Shown one piece after another: positions 34,033 to 44,546 of a stretch of 64,000 nucleotides of DNA (positions are counted from its first letter, which is position 1; the number at the start of each line of letters is the position of its first letter). The notes under the pieces were generated by a model, which did not search any database, was not told the DNA's origin, and was given only the letters and a program-made list of their open reading frames with translations. The stretch is taken from assembly GCA_963727245.1 (NCBI GenBank), contig CAVSFO010000005.1:705194-769193 (forward strand), in the 5' to 3' direction. The stretch is from JBKQVT01 sp963727245 (lineage in GTDB: Bacteria > Planctomycetota > Planctomycetia > Pirellulales > Thermoguttaceae). Position numbers and translations under genes: made by a program.

Positions 34033-37000
34033 ATGACCAGTTCTATCGCCATGGCGAAATTCGCTGCCGCCGGCCCATCGCAGGCCACCGCCGTGCCGCC
34101 GCGGGCCGCCGCTGCGGCGCCCGTGGCCGACACCCGCGGCGGACTGTGGACCCGGAGCTTCCTCGGCCTGCTGGTCACGCAGTTCCTCGTCTCCCTGAAC
34201 GACAACATGTTCCGCTGGTTGATCGTGCCCATCGGCATGGACCTGTTGGGGGCCGAGCACGCCAATCGGGCCTTGTCGCTGGGGCTGGCCTGCTTGGTGC
34301 TGCCCTATATCTTTCTGGCCGCCCCGGCCGGTTATCTGGCCGACCGCTTCAGCAAACGCACGGTGATCATCGGTTGCAAAGTGGCCGAAGTGGTGCTGAT
34401 GATCCTGGGCGTCGCCTCGATCTTGCAGGGGAACATCTACCTGATGTTCGGCGTGCTCACGCTCATGGGCGCGCAGGCCGCCTTGTTCAGCCCGGCCAAG
34501 ATGAGCAGCGTTCCGGAAATCGTCCGCGCCGATCGGCTCTCGGCGGCCAACGGGCTAATCGGGCTGACGACCATCCTGGCCGTCATCGGCGGCACGGTGG
34601 CGGGCGGAGTGCTGTACGCCCTGACTGGAACGCGCGGCGTGGAGCACTGGTGGATTTCGGCCGCCGCGCTGATCAGCGTGGCCTTGCTGGGCCTGGCGGC
34701 CAGCCTGTGTATCGCCCCGCTGCAACCGGCCAATCCCAGCCGGCGTTTCCCCTTTCATGCCGCCCGGCAAACGGTCCGCGACTTGGCCGCGCTGGCGGCC
34801 CATCGCCCCCTCCTGCTGGCCGCTTCGGCCAGCGCCTTCTATTGGTTCCTGGCCGCCGTCTCCCAGGTCAACGTCGAGCGTCTGGCCACCGTCACCCTGG
34901 GCATGAAACAGGAATACGTCGGCCCCTTGCTGGCCGCCCTGGCCGTGGGCGTGGGCCTGGGCAGCGTGCTGGCCGGCATCTGGTCGGCCGGCAAGATCGA
35001 GTTGGGCATGGTCCCCTGGGCCGCCGCCGGCATGGCCGTCAGTTGCACGCTGCTCTATTTCGTGCCGGCGGCAGCGGGAAACCCCCGCTCGGCCGGATTC
35101 ATCTGGAGCTGCCTGGGGCTGCTGGCCCTGGGCTTCAGCGCCGGCTTCTTCGATGTCCCCTTGCAAGCGTTCTTGCAGCACCGTTCGCCGCCGCAGTCCC
35201 GCGGGGCCATCCTGGCCGCCTACAATTTCATCACCTTCTCCGGCATGTTGCTGGCCGCGGCCCTCTTCTGGTTCCTCAGCGAGCACCTGCGGCTCTCCGC
35301 CCGGCAAATCTTCCTCCTGGGCGGCCTGGCCACGCTGCCGGTGTTCCTCCTCAGCGCCCGCTTGCTGGCCCTGGAGGCCCTCCGCTTCGCCGTCTGGCTG
35401 CTGACGCGGCTGGTCTATCGCGTCCGCGTCGAAGGGCTGGAGAACGTCCCGGAAAGCGGCGGCGCCATGCTCGTCTCCAACCACGTCAGTTGGGCCGACG
35501 GCATCCTCCTCGGCTTGGCCTGCCCGCGGCGCGTCCGCATGATCGCCTACGGGCCGTACTTCCAGGGCTGGTGGATCCGTTGGTTCGCCCGAGCGGCGGG
35601 CATCATCCCCATCCAACCTGGGGCGAGTTCCGTGCTGCACTCGGTTCGGACCACGAAGGAGGCTTTACTTCGGGGGGACTTGGTGTGTATCTTTCCTGAA
35701 GGAGGGCTCACGCGGACCGGCCAGATGCAGGAGTTTCGCCCCGGGTTCCTGTCGATGATGAAAGGGACGGACGCGCCGGTGGTGCCGGTCTATCTGGGCG
35801 GCCTGTGGGGAAGTATCTTCAGTTTTGAGGGGGGGCGATTTTTCTGGAAGTGGCCGCGGCGGCTGCCCTATCCGGTGACGATCCTTTTCGGCCGGCCGCT
35901 GCCCCGGCCCGCCGACGTGGCCCCGGTCCGCCAGGCCGTCGGGCAGTTGGGAACCCAAGCCATGCAGCAGCGACCGAGCTACGAGATGAACCTGCCGCGA
36001 AAGTTCCTCCGCACCTGCCGCGGCGCCATGCTCCGTTCCAAAGTGGCCGATTCGTCGGGCGCGGACCTGACGGGCGCCAAGCTGCTCATCGGCACCCTGG
36101 TGCTCCGCCGCGTGCTCCGCCGCGAAGTCCTGGACCGCCGGGAAGAACAGGTCGGCCTCCTCCTGCCCCCTTCGGTCGGCTCCGTGCTGGCCAACACCGC
36201 GCTGGGCATCGACCGCCGCATCGCCGTCAATCTGAATTACACCGTCTCCGCCGACGTGATGAACCAGTGCATCGCCCAGTGCGGCATTCGTCACGTGCTC
36301 ACCAGCCCGCGGCTGCTGGAGCGATTTCCCCTGAAGATCGACGCCGAGGTGGTCTTCCTCGAGGACCTCCGGAAGAAGATCACCCGGGCCGACAAGTTGA
36401 TCGCCGCCGCCCAGGCCTGGCTGCTGCCGGCGGCCGTGCTGGAGCGCTGGCTAGGCCTGACGCGGATCAAAATGGACGACCTGCTCACGGTAATGTTCAC
36501 CTCCGGCTCCACCGGCCAGCCCAAGGGCGTCATGCTTACCCATCGCAACGTCGGCTCCAACGTCGAGGCGGTCGACGAAATCGTCCACCTCGTCCCCCAA
36601 GACGTGCTCGTCGGCGTGCTGCCGATGTTTCATTCCTTCGGCTATACCACCACTCTCTGGACGGCGTTGACGCTGGCGCCGAAGGCGGTCTATCACTACA
36701 CGCCGCTGGAACCGCGGCAGATCGGCAAGCTCTGCCGGCAGCATCGGCGCGACCATCCTGGTCACCACGCCCACGTTCTTGCGGTCGTACCTGCGGCGTT
36801 GCGAGCCGGAGGATTTCGCCACGCTGGACGTGGTCTTCACCGGGGCGGAAAAGCTGTCGCCGGAGCTGGCCGAGGCATTCGAGAAACGCTTCGGCGTCCG
36901 GCCCGTCGAGGGCTACGGCGCCACCGAGCTGTCGCCGGTGGTTTCGGGCAATATCCCCCCCAGCCGCGATCTGACCGGCCAGCAGGGCATCCGCGAAGGG

Positions 37001-37573
37001 ACGGTGGGCCGGCCGCTGCCCGGCATCGCCGCCAAAGTCGTCGATCCGGACTCGGGCGCCGACCTGGGCGCCGACCAGCCGGGGCTGTTGCTGGTGACCG
37101 GTCCGAACGTCATGAAGGGCTACCTTGGCCGCCCCGACCTGACCGCTCAAGCCATCCGCGAGGGCTGGTATCTGACCGGCGACGTGGCCCGCATCGACGC
37201 CGACGGCTTTATCCACATCACCGATCGCCTGAGCCGCTTTTCCAAGATCGGCGGCGAGATGGTCCCGCACATCCGCATCGAAGAGGCCATCCGCGACCTG
37301 CTGCAACTCGACGAGGACGAGCTGCGGCTGGCGGTCGCCGCCGTGCCCGACGTGAAAAAAGGCGAACGGCTGGTGGTCTTGCACACCGCCTTGCCGCTGA
37401 GCGGCGAGGAACTCTGTCGCCGTCTGGCGCAGAGCGGGCTGCCGCCCATCTGGATCCCCTCGCCCGACAGTTTCCGCCAGGTCGAAGCCATTCCCCTGCT
37501 GGGGACCGGCAAGCTCGATCTGAAGCGGCTGAAGGACTTGGCGCTTGAGGAGTTCAGCGTCCCGCACGCCTAG
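34033..37573 (+). CDS. Aas-like fusion: MFS transporter, PlsC acyltransferase and acyl-ACP synthetase (one frameshift)
   Basis: A single protein of about 1180 residues carries three modules. Residues about 40-450 are an MFS lysophospholipid-transporter-like domain of some 12 helices. Next is a PlsC acyltransferase with the catalytic SNHVSWADG (H-x4-D) and FPEGGLTRTGQM. Then comes an AMP-forming ligase with FTSGSTGQPKGVMLTHRNVG, then, after a frame break near 36742, TPTFLRSYLRRCEPEDFATL, GYGATELSPVV and GWYLTGDVARIDADGF. Such fusions import and re-acylate lysophospholipids. The last section ends at LGTGKLDLKRLKDLALEEF. The start used is ATG 34033. The break sits where the sequence is otherwise colinear, so a base error is likely. 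Confidence 0.9.
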
Positions 37574-37630
37574 TCTCCCTCTCCCTCCGGGAGAGGGTCG
37601 GGGTGAGGGCAATCGACGCAGGCTGCCTTC

Positions 37631-37745
37631 GGTATCCGTCACACGCCGTGTGACGCCCTCGGTATCCGTCACACGCCGTGTGACGCCCTCGGTATCCGCC
37701 ACACGCCATGTGCCGATCCCACCGCACAACGGCGTGTGCGGCGTA
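37631..37745. repeat. Tandem 30-bp palindromic repeats (opposite orientation to 10053)
   Basis: Units start at 37631, 37661 and 37691: GGTATCCGTCACACGCCGTG followed by TGACGCCCTC. A fourth diverged palindrome (CCGCACAACGGCGTGTGCGG) lies at 37721-37740. The first two match the reverse complement of the unit at 10081. The third has CCACACGCCATGTG in place of the perfect arms. Confidence 0.9.
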
Positions 37746-37755
37746 CTGCCGGCGC

Positions 37756-38666
37756 TCAGCGGCTCTCCCGCTCCCTCGGGGCCGAGGCGGTAAGCACGGC
37801 CGCCGTGGTCTCCTCCTGGGCAGCTTTCCGCGCCACGGCCGCGGCGACCTGGGCAAATTGCCGCCGCACCTCGGGCTGGACGTGCGTGAGCTTGCCGGCC
37901 AGCCGCTGCACGCCGCGGTTATTCACCTCGGCCGTCCGCGACAGGCTGCCGACAAACAACACCGTCTGGAGGAAATTGCCGTCGGCCGTCTTGGCGATCA
38001 AGGGGTAGAAAATCTTCGAGAGCAACTCCACCCCGCCCGGCTCCACGCTCACAAACGCGTCCAGGCGATTGGAGATGTAGTAATTGCCCTCGCCCTCGCG
38101 GGCGCAACTGCTGCTGAGGATCGCCAGGCAGCGCCCCGAGACCGTCCGAGGCAGCACCTTGCCCGTGTATCTCCACTCGCCATAGACCAGGTGCGTGTCG
38201 CGCGAGTGGTAAAGGAATTGCATCGTCGCCGAGGTGCCTTCCTTCTCGTCCACTCGAAACTCCTCCGCAGCCGTTTGCCGAAGCTGCAACTGGGCCACAC
38301 CCAGCACTTCCCAAATGTTGACGATCACGTCCGGGTGGCGAACGAGGAACAAATGCAGGTCCGGGTCGCAAGGCACGACGCGGATGGGCATGCGGCGATA
38401 CAGCGTGACGTTGTCCAGGACCGCGGCCACTTTGGCCCGGTCCGCCGCGTCCAGCTTGCCGATCGGGATCGACCGGATGGCCTCCCGCTGTGCCGTGCCG
38501 CTGCTGGTGCCCTGTGCGGAATCCACCCACCAAGCGCCTGGCAGCGCCGGCCGGTCAGCAATCCGAAGCCCAGGACCAGGCAGACCGCCGCCAAGGGAGT
38601 GAATGCCCGCTTTCGATGGGCAGCCGTGCCCCCTTGCGCCGTTGGACGAAGTTGCAGTGATGCCAT
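37756..38666 (-). CDS. Secreted protein of unknown function (one frameshift)
   Basis: ATG 38666 begins MASLQLRPTAQGGTAAHRKR followed by AFTPLAAVCLVLGFGLLTG, a signal peptide or anchor. The frame changes near 38540 and then reads WWVDSAQGTSSGTAQREAIR SIPIGKLDAADRAKVAAVLD (in two parts). The remaining 250 residues include LHLFLVRHPDVIVNIWEVLG and GEGNYYISNRLDAFVSVEPG followed by GVELLSKIFYPLIAKTADGN. The pattern suggests a conserved planctomycete protein, but I cannot name it. It ends just downstream of a palindrome array. Confidence 0.72.
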
Positions 38667-38904
38667 TCCCCCCCCCTTTGGAAAAGCGGCGTCCCTCATT
38701 GCGCGGGACGCCCGATCCTGTTGCACTCCCGATTATTCGGCTTGCGCAGGTGGTAACGCTCAGCCAAACTTTTCCCGACGCTACGGATATTGATTGTGAG
38801 GAGATTGCGCAAGCTGGGAAAACCCTGTCGGTTACGCCACTGCCACAATGATCTTGTGAGACTTCGCCCAAATGCCGACAATGCCGCACCCTTGTTAAGC
38901 ATTC

Positions 38905-38992
38905 ACAGGGGACTGTCCCGATTTTTGCGGCGCGGAAAGCGTCGCCTCAAAAACAGGCGTCTTCGCCGCGAAAATGGGACTGTCCCCCTTGC
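38905..38992. repeat. GGGACTGTCCC palindromic repeat
   Basis: CACAGGGGACTGTCCCGATT opens the element and AAAATGGGACTGTCCCCCTT closes it, with GCGGCGCGGAAAGCGTCGCC between. It occupies the gap between two divergent genes and may lie within the leader of the HEAT-repeat gene. Confidence 0.8.
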
Positions 38993-39012
38993 ACCGCCCG
39001 GAGACGGCTGCC

Positions 39013-40252
39013 ATGAAGGCATTGCTGCGGTTGCTCATCCTGGCGATCCTCGTGGCCGGAGTGATGGCCTTGATGCTCGGGCTCGGCCGTTACTGGTCGC
39101 CGCTTACGGTTGCCCACTGGAAAGGCCAGTTGGAGGCCGTGCCGGACCAGAGTGCCGGCTCCCTGCTGGGACGCGTCGGCAGCAGCGGCGACATGGGCAT
39201 CGCCATCCTCGTCGAGGCGTTGGCCTCGCCGCGCGAGCGGATCGCGCGGGCCGCCCGGCAATCGCTGCTCCAGCAGATCGACCAGTGGAAGACGCTGTCG
39301 GCGGCGGGCAGTTCGCCGAAATTCGCCCTCCTGGCCCACGAATTGGCCGATCGCCAGGCCGAGCTGGGACCGGCCGGCCGGCACAACGCGGCCGAGCTGG
39401 CCATCCCGATCCTCCAGGGTCCGCTCGATCCCGGCACGGAAGAGGCCGTGGAGGTGATCGCCTGCTGCGAGAAGGTGTTGCAGGCGGCCCAGGCCGACCC
39501 CCCTTCTGCGGTGGCCGACGCCTTGGCTCGGCGTGCCGAGCGGGACGTGGCCTCGGCGGCCGCTGCCGCCCTGCCGGACGCCGGCCGCTGGCCGGCTGCG
39601 GCCGTCCAGGAGCCGTCGCTCATTCCCGGCCTGCTGCCGGGGGTCGATTCACCCAAGCCGCCCTCGGCCGACGATCGCCGCCCTGCCGAAAAAGACAGAC
39701 CTTTCGGCTGCGGATCCGGCGATCAAGCGCATCCCGTTCCCGGACTCCGGAAAGCACGCGGCCGACGCGGCGGTCCACCAGGCGTCGGCCGTCGAGAAGC
39801 CGCCCGGCGAGCCGGCCGACGAACTGAAGGGCGTCGAGTCGCTGGAGCTGTTACAGCGCGTGTGTTCGCCGGTCGAGGAGACGGCCGCGGCGGCGCGGAC
39901 GGAGCTTTCGCGGCGCGGATTCACCGAGGTCCACTTTGATTTGGCGCGGCGGATGTTCAATGCCGATCCCGCGGTCCGCAAGGAGTTGGCCCGCCAGTTG
40001 CCCGAGCTGCGCAGCATCGACGCGGCGCCTTGGCTGATCCAGCTTAGCCGCGACAGCGACCCCGGGGTGCGTCTGACGGCGATCACGCTCATGGCCACCA
40101 GCGGCGATCCGTTGCTGTTGGAGCAGGTGGCGCGGATTGCCGGCGAGGACCCCGACCAGCGCATTCGCGATCAGGTCACGCGCATCGAGCAGCAGCGCAA
40201 CGACGCCGGCCAGCGCGGCATGGCCGCTCCCGCGCGCCCGGCGTCTCCGTAG
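39013..40252 (+). CDS. Membrane-anchored HEAT-repeat protein (one frameshift)
   Basis: ATG 39013 gives an N-terminal membrane helix (MKALLRLLILAILVAGVMAL). Helical repeats of HEAT type follow: GSSGDMGIAILVEALASPRE, HNAAELAIPILQGPLDPGTE. The frame is lost in an A5 run near 39688 and resumes as IAALPKKTDLSAADPAIKRI. Further repeats end with RKELARQLPELRSIDAAPWL and SDPGVRLTAITLMATSGDPL. The protein is probably a membrane-tethered scaffold; its partner is unknown. A repeat cluster separates it from mscS downstream. Confidence 0.75.
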
Positions 40253-40254
40253 CA

Positions 40255-40312
40255 TGTATCCCGCACACGCCGTGTGCGGTGGGACAATGTACGCCGCACA
40301 CGCCGTGTGCAG
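40255..40312. repeat. Two CACACGCCGTGTG palindromes
   Basis: CGCACACGCCGTGTGCG occurs at about 40263-40279, and CGCACACGCCGTGTGC again at about 40295-40310. Outer bases pair as C-G/G-C where the arrays at 10081 and 37631 have T-A/A-T, so the stem is kept while the sequence changes. Confidence 0.85.
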
Positions 40313-40317
40313 TGAGG

Positions 40318-40431
40318 GGTGGCCCGATGGCTTTGCTATCACACACGGCGGAGCCGCAGAAGGCGCACCAAAACGCCACGAAAACCTCTTGTGCCTTCGG
40401 CACCCGGATAGCAAAGCTATCCGGGCCACCC
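40318..40431. repeat. 113-bp dispersed inverted repeat, copy 3
   Basis: It begins GGTGGCCCGATGGCTTTGCT and ends CGGATAGCAAAGCTATCCGG followed by GCCACC. It is homologous to 1406-1518 and 8793-8904 over its ends and over AAAACCTCTTGTGCCT. It sits between palindromes and the mscS start. Confidence 0.85.
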
Positions 40432-40461
40432 GCGCCAGAGAATAACCCAAGGAGCCCTCGC

Positions 40462-41004
40462 ATGGTGGACATCCCGTCGGTTTGGCACGTCGTCGTCAGC
40501 GCCTTCATATTGTACCTGCCGCGGCTGATCGTCACGGCGATTGTCGTGGCTGTCGCTTGGCTGGCTGGCGATGCGGCCCGCCGGGTCATCGCGCGGCTGG
40601 GAAAACTGCGGAAGATCGAGCCCAGCTTGTTGCACCTCTTCGGCGAGGTCGCCCGCGGCGCCATCCTCACGATTGGAGGCATCGTCGCCCTGGGCACGCT
40701 AGGCGTCAACGTCAGCGCCCTGGTGGCCGGCCTGGGCCTGACCGGTCTGGCCGTCGGCCTGGCGCTGAAGGAGATCATCTCCAACATGCTGGCCGGCATC
40801 ATGGTCATCATCTACAAGCCGTTCAAGCACGGCGACCGCATCGCCGTGACCACCTTCGAGGGCCGCGTCGTCGAGATCAACTTGCGATTCACCACGCTGG
40901 AGGCGGGCGATAAGCTGATTTACGTCCCCAACGCCCTGGTAATCAGCAATGCCGTGGTGGTGGACAGCGCGGCGGCCATGGGGCCGGGGACCGGGACCAG
41001 GTAA
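40462..41004 (+). CDS. Small-conductance mechanosensitive channel, MscS-like (short)
   Basis: The start is ATG 40462 after AAGGAG (MVDIPSVWHVVVSAFILYLP). Two or three membrane segments lead to the pore-lining helix VSALVAGLGLTGLAVGLALK, with the alternating Gly/Ala pattern of MscS TM3, then EIISNMLAGIMVIIYKPFKH GD, the start of the beta domain. The chain ends at about residue 180 (DSAAAMGPGTGTR), so the usual C-terminal alpha/beta vestibule is missing or reduced. It should open under hypo-osmotic shock. Confidence 0.88.
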   Translation: MVDIPSVWHVVVSAFILYLPRLIVTAIVVAVAWLAGDAARRVIARLGKLRKIEPSLLHLFGEVARGAILTIGGIVALGTLGVNVSALVAGLGLTGLAVGLALKEIISNMLAGIMVIIYKPFKHGDRIAVTTFEGRVVEINLRFTTLEAGDKLIYVPNALVISNAVVVDSAAAMGPGTGTR

Positions 41005-41009
41005 TTGCG

Positions 41010-41977
41010 CTAGGGCGTGCGGGCGTCGTCGTCTGCCTTCTTTGCCTCTTGCGATTCGAGCAGCTTCTGGGATTTCTTGATGAGGCCTTTCAGGTTGTCT
41101 GCTTCTTGCCCTTTGGGCGCGGCGGCCAGCGCCTTCCGCAGGCAATTCAGACTGGCTTGATAATTCTTCCTGGCAAGGCAACAGTTGCTCTTCACGATCG
41201 CGGCCCGCTGGATCTGCTGCGGGTTGAGATCCGGCAGCGCGAGGGCCTTGTCGATGGCCGCTTCGGCCACGGCGGGCTTGCCGGCGCCGAGTGCCTTCTG
41301 GGCATCCTCGACGTACATCGGGAACTCGTACTTTCGCTTCAGCCCGGCCTTGTTGTCGCGAGTCCAGGGCGACAATCTCCTTCCGCCAGCCGGCGATCTC
41401 GCCGAGCTTGTTGCCGAGCTTGTTATAGGCGTCAATCAGTTGGTCGAGCAGTTTCGCCCGATCGAGCCCCGTGGCCGTGGGTAGTTGCGCCCGCAATCCG
41501 GCCAGGCTTTCGTAGGTTTTCATCAGGTCGGCGAGGTCCTTGGTGTAGTTTTTCGCTCCGCCGGCGGCTATAGCCGGTGTGGGCGATCAGTTCACCGTCG
41601 GGTTTGAGGAGCAGGATGCTGGGGTAGCTGCCGATCTTGTACTTTTTCGCCAGTTTGCCGTTCTGTTCCTTGAGATCCTCGGGCAGTTTTTTTTCGTGCG
41701 GGAAATCGACCGCGACCAGGATGAATCGCTTTTGGGCCGCGGACGCGAAAGCCGGTTTGTCAAAGACCTCGGCCTTGAGCTTCTTGCACCAGGGGCACCA
41801 GTCCGAGCCGGTGAAAGCGACCAGGAGGATTTTCTTTTGCGCCTTGGCTTTGGCCTGAGCGACTTGGAAGTCGGTCTGCCAGGCGGGTTCCTTCGCCGCC
41901 GCAGCAGTGGCGAGAACGGCAGGAAGTAGCAAGACCGGCGCCAGTCCGGACAGGAAGCGGCGGATGATCCTCGACAT
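41010..41977 (-). CDS. Secreted thioredoxin-like protein with helical tail (two frame breaks)
   Basis: ATG 41977 gives a signal peptide (GLAPVLLLPAVLATAAAAKE). The thioredoxin fold follows: KKILLVAFTGSDWCPWCKKL with the CPWC active site, then YKIGSYPSILLLKPDGELIA with the cis-proline. The frame is lost near 41565 and again near 41360. Read through, the second section contains MKTYESLAGLRAQLPTATGL and DRAKLLDQLIDAYNKLGNKL, and the third KPAVAEAAIDKALALPDLNP and LARKNYQASLNCLRKALAAA, a TPR-like helical tail. It likely acts as a periplasmic thiol reductase or oxidase; the tail may bind a partner. Confidence 0.75.
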
Positions 41978-42192
41978 CGTGTTGCTCCTCGATCAGCGTG
42001 AAGGAATACAGGGCCGGAAACAAAGCCTATCCGAATAATAACAGGTATCGTTGTCGGGGAAAGGTCGGAGTGATCGCCAGCAGGCCGAAGGGGCGCGCGA
42101 ACATGGCCGTGGCGCACCGATAACAAAGCCGCCGGGCCGCCCGCGAGCCCGCGTTTCCCCGGAATTGCGTAGGGCATCCCCGGAATTCCGGT

Positions 42193-43292
42193 TTATTTTT
42201 TCGGCTTGTAGGGCTTGCTGTTCTCCACGTCGATACCGGCGAAAGATCGGGTGAAATCGGCAAGCGGCATGGTGAAGACCCCGCTCAGCGTCTTATAGCC
42301 GGCATTCGGGCCGGTTCCCTTCGGCTCAAAGGTGTTCCCCCACGGATTCCAGATGGTCACCTTGTCGGCGGCGGCGTCCCAGCCGATGAGGGCCATGCAG
42401 TGCCCGTGGGAAATGCCATTGGGAAGAGTGATCGTCTTGTCGCCGGTGGTTCCCAGGATGACGAGGCGCCGCTCCTTGAACGCACGGGTCAGCGTCTTGC
42501 GGACCAGATCGCGTTGGGGCTTCTTCGGCGTCATGCCAACGTGGTCGGAATTGCGGCCGAGGATGTCTCGCAAGGCCAGGGCACCGTTGCCTCCGATGAG
42601 GGCATCGTCGTTGGCCTCTGAGACTTTGTGCAGGTGGTTGTAGTGTTCGCGGTACTGACCGGTCGCGTTCTCCAGCACGTAGAGCCAATCTCCGTCGCTC
42701 TTATCCGACGTATAGGCGCCGATCTCCGCGTCGGTCGGCGCCTTGACCGTGAGCATGTGGTAGGCGAAGTGAACTGCGTAGAGATGGTCGCCCTCGTCGG
42801 CGATGAGGCTGCGCAACTCGTGCCGATTTCGATGGAGCAGGGCGCCGATCGTCGCCAGCAGCCAGCAATCGCCGCTGCGCGCCTGATGGATGCTGCTCAA
42901 GTGGGGAGCGCCTCGACATACAGCGTATGCGGGTCGGCCTTGATGAGGGCGAGGGCTCTCTGATACGTCTTGTCGAAGCTGTTTTGCTTGTGGTGTTGGG
43001 CGACCAGCGATTCATACTCCTCGATGCACTTCATCGTCCAGGTCATGGGTTGCTTGGTCTTTGGGTCCTTTTCTCTCTTCATGGCGGCCAGCACGGCGGC
43101 CGCCTCGCCACGGATGTTCCGCCGCTTCACCAGGCGGTCGAGCTGGTCAGGCGTGATGGCGCCAGAGGTCCCGCTCCACTCTTTCCAGTGCGCGCGGAGG
43201 ATGGTGGTGAACGGCGTGGGGCTCTCGGCCCTCGCGACGCCCAGCACGGCAAGTACCATGCCCACCGCCAGTAGTGCTCTCCGCAGTGTCAT
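42193..43292 (-). CDS. Secreted calpain-like cysteine peptidase (one frameshift)
   Basis: ATG 43292 gives a signal peptide (RRALLAVGMVLAVLGVARAE). After about 125 residues, the frame is lost in a run of C at about 42903; adding one C joins VEALPHLSSIHQARSGDCWL. That segment matches the calpain motif QGxxGDCW with the catalytic cysteine. The histidine is in SHGHCMALIGWDAAADKVTI, and the asparagine in WNPWGNTFEPKG, completing the triad. The function is probably secreted proteolysis or self-processing. Calcium-binding or targeting domains are not seen. The gap to the VOC gene holds nothing recognisable. Confidence 0.82.
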
Positions 43293-43399
43293 GCTCGTCG
43301 TATCCCCTCTCCGCGAATTCGCCAAGCCCACCGGCTGCGGCCGGTGGGAACGGACCTTGCCAACAACGTCGTTCTGCCGCCTCAGGTTCCACCCCTTGG

Positions 43400-43804
43400 T
43401 CAGACCGACGTTGCCACGTAGATCATCCATAACACGCCGAAGCGGTCGGCGACCATGCCGAATCGCGGGGAAAAGAAGGTCTTGCTCATCCGTCTCTGCA
43501 CCTGGCCGCCGTCGCCCAGGGCGGCAAAGAGCCGCTCCGCCTCGGACTCGTTGGAAACCGTGAGCGACAGCGCGAAGCCCTGGAAACTCGCTCGCCCGTG
43601 GCAGCGGCCGTCGGAAACCAGCAGCGTCGTTTCGCCGATGCGCAAGTTCGCGTGCATCACCTTGTCCGCGCTGCCATAGGACGCGGGTTCCGGGCTGTCC
43701 TTCAGTCGCATGAGCATCGTCACCTCGGCGCCCAGCGTGCTGCGGTAGAACTCGATCGCCTCCTCGCAACGGCCTTCGAAAAACAGGTAGGGCTGGATTT
43801 GCAC
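43400..43804 (-). CDS. VOC-family protein, PhnB-like
   Basis: The 134 residues form one glyoxalase/VOC unit: QPYLFFEGRCEEAIEFYRST LGAEV at the start, HANLRIGETTLLVSDGRCHG in the middle, and FFSPRFGMVADRFGVLWMIY near the end. These match PhnB-like proteins, mostly of unknown substrate despite names based on a ubiquinone methyltransferase. It stands alone. Confidence 0.88.
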   Translation of the reverse strand: MQIQPYLFFEGRCEEAIEFYRSTLGAEVTMLMRLKDSPEPASYGSADKVMHANLRIGETTLLVSDGRCHGRASFQGFALSLTVSNESEAERLFAALGDGGQVQRRMSKTFFSPRFGMVADRFGVLWMIYVATSV

Positions 43805-44147
43805 AGCGTCTCCATTTCAGGGGTCTTTGGCTTATCCTTGCCGAGGAGTTCCTGTCCGCGTCGTTGCCACAATTATTAGATGGCGGTCAAGAGGCCAGCG
43901 AGGTGTTAATCTCTGTCTTCGCAGCCACCAGGCTTGCCAATACTCGCTGCGGCCTGGTTCGACGCCGATTTAATGTAGGCTAATAAACTCTTCGGCACTC
44001 CTCGACATGCACAATGCTTCTGATGCCTTGTATGCCAATCGATCCGTTGTTCCAAAGTCGCCTTCGACGGCATCCTGTTCTTTGAATGCCAAAGCTTGTT
44101 CATACCTCGCTCCGCCCTTCCTAATCCCTAATCCCCAATCCCTTTTC
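43805..44147. other. Intergenic region without a convincing gene
   Basis: This 343-base gap is less GC-rich than its surroundings. On the minus strand, overlapping short frames read YEQALAFKEQDAVEGDF and GTTDRLAYKASEALCMS RSAEEFISLH, which could be remains of a small helical protein, but no start, length or homologue can be supported. CCTAATCCCTAATCCCC near 44120-44140 is a small tandem repeat. Confidence 0.4.
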
Positions 44148-44546
44148 CTATTCCTCCTCGTCCTTCCCCAGGGCGATCGCCTGCGCAATGGCGTGCGTGC
44201 GGCAGTGCGAGATGCTCACCAGGATATCGACCACGCCCAGCTTCTGCACCACGTCACGGACGCCGCCCCGCAAGGCCACCACCGGCTTGCCGCCGGGCTC
44301 GTTGCGAATCTCCACGTCGAGCCAGGAAATGCCCCGACGCCAGCCGCTGCCCAGGGCCTTCAGGATCGCCTCCTTGCCCGCCCAGCGGCCGGCGAAGTGC
44401 TGCGTCGCTTGGCGGCGGCCTTGGCAGTAGCGGATCTCCTCCGGCGTGTAAACGCGCGAGATGAACAACTCGCCGTGCCGCTCGATCATCCGCGCAATCC
44501 GCAGACACTCCGTAACGTCGGTGCCGATGCCAATGATGTGAACCAT
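44148..44546 (-). CDS. acpS: Holo-[acyl-carrier-protein] synthase
   Basis: AcpS attaches 4'-phosphopantetheine from CoA to apo-ACP. The start used is ATG 44546 (MVHIIGIGTDVTECLRIARM). GIGTDVTE holds the metal-binding aspartate, FAGRWAGKEAILKALGSGWR the second signature, and VDILVSISHCRTHAIAQAIA the final part. The 132 residues are of normal length. The frame continues upstream into the ATGAAGG repeat, which is not protein-like. It lies downstream of the trpS-linked membrane gene. Confidence 0.95.
   Translation of the reverse strand: MVHIIGIGTDVTECLRIARMIERHGELFISRVYTPEEIRYCQGRRQATQHFAGRWAGKEAILKALGSGWRRGISWLDVEIRNEPGGKPVVALRGGVRDVVQKLGVVDILVSISHCRTHAIAQAIALGKDEEE

Noticed and set aside
43906..44188. 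Small helical protein gene on the minus strand
   Set aside because: Coding-like pieces occur in two overlapping frames with no clear start or family, so at best it is a remnant.
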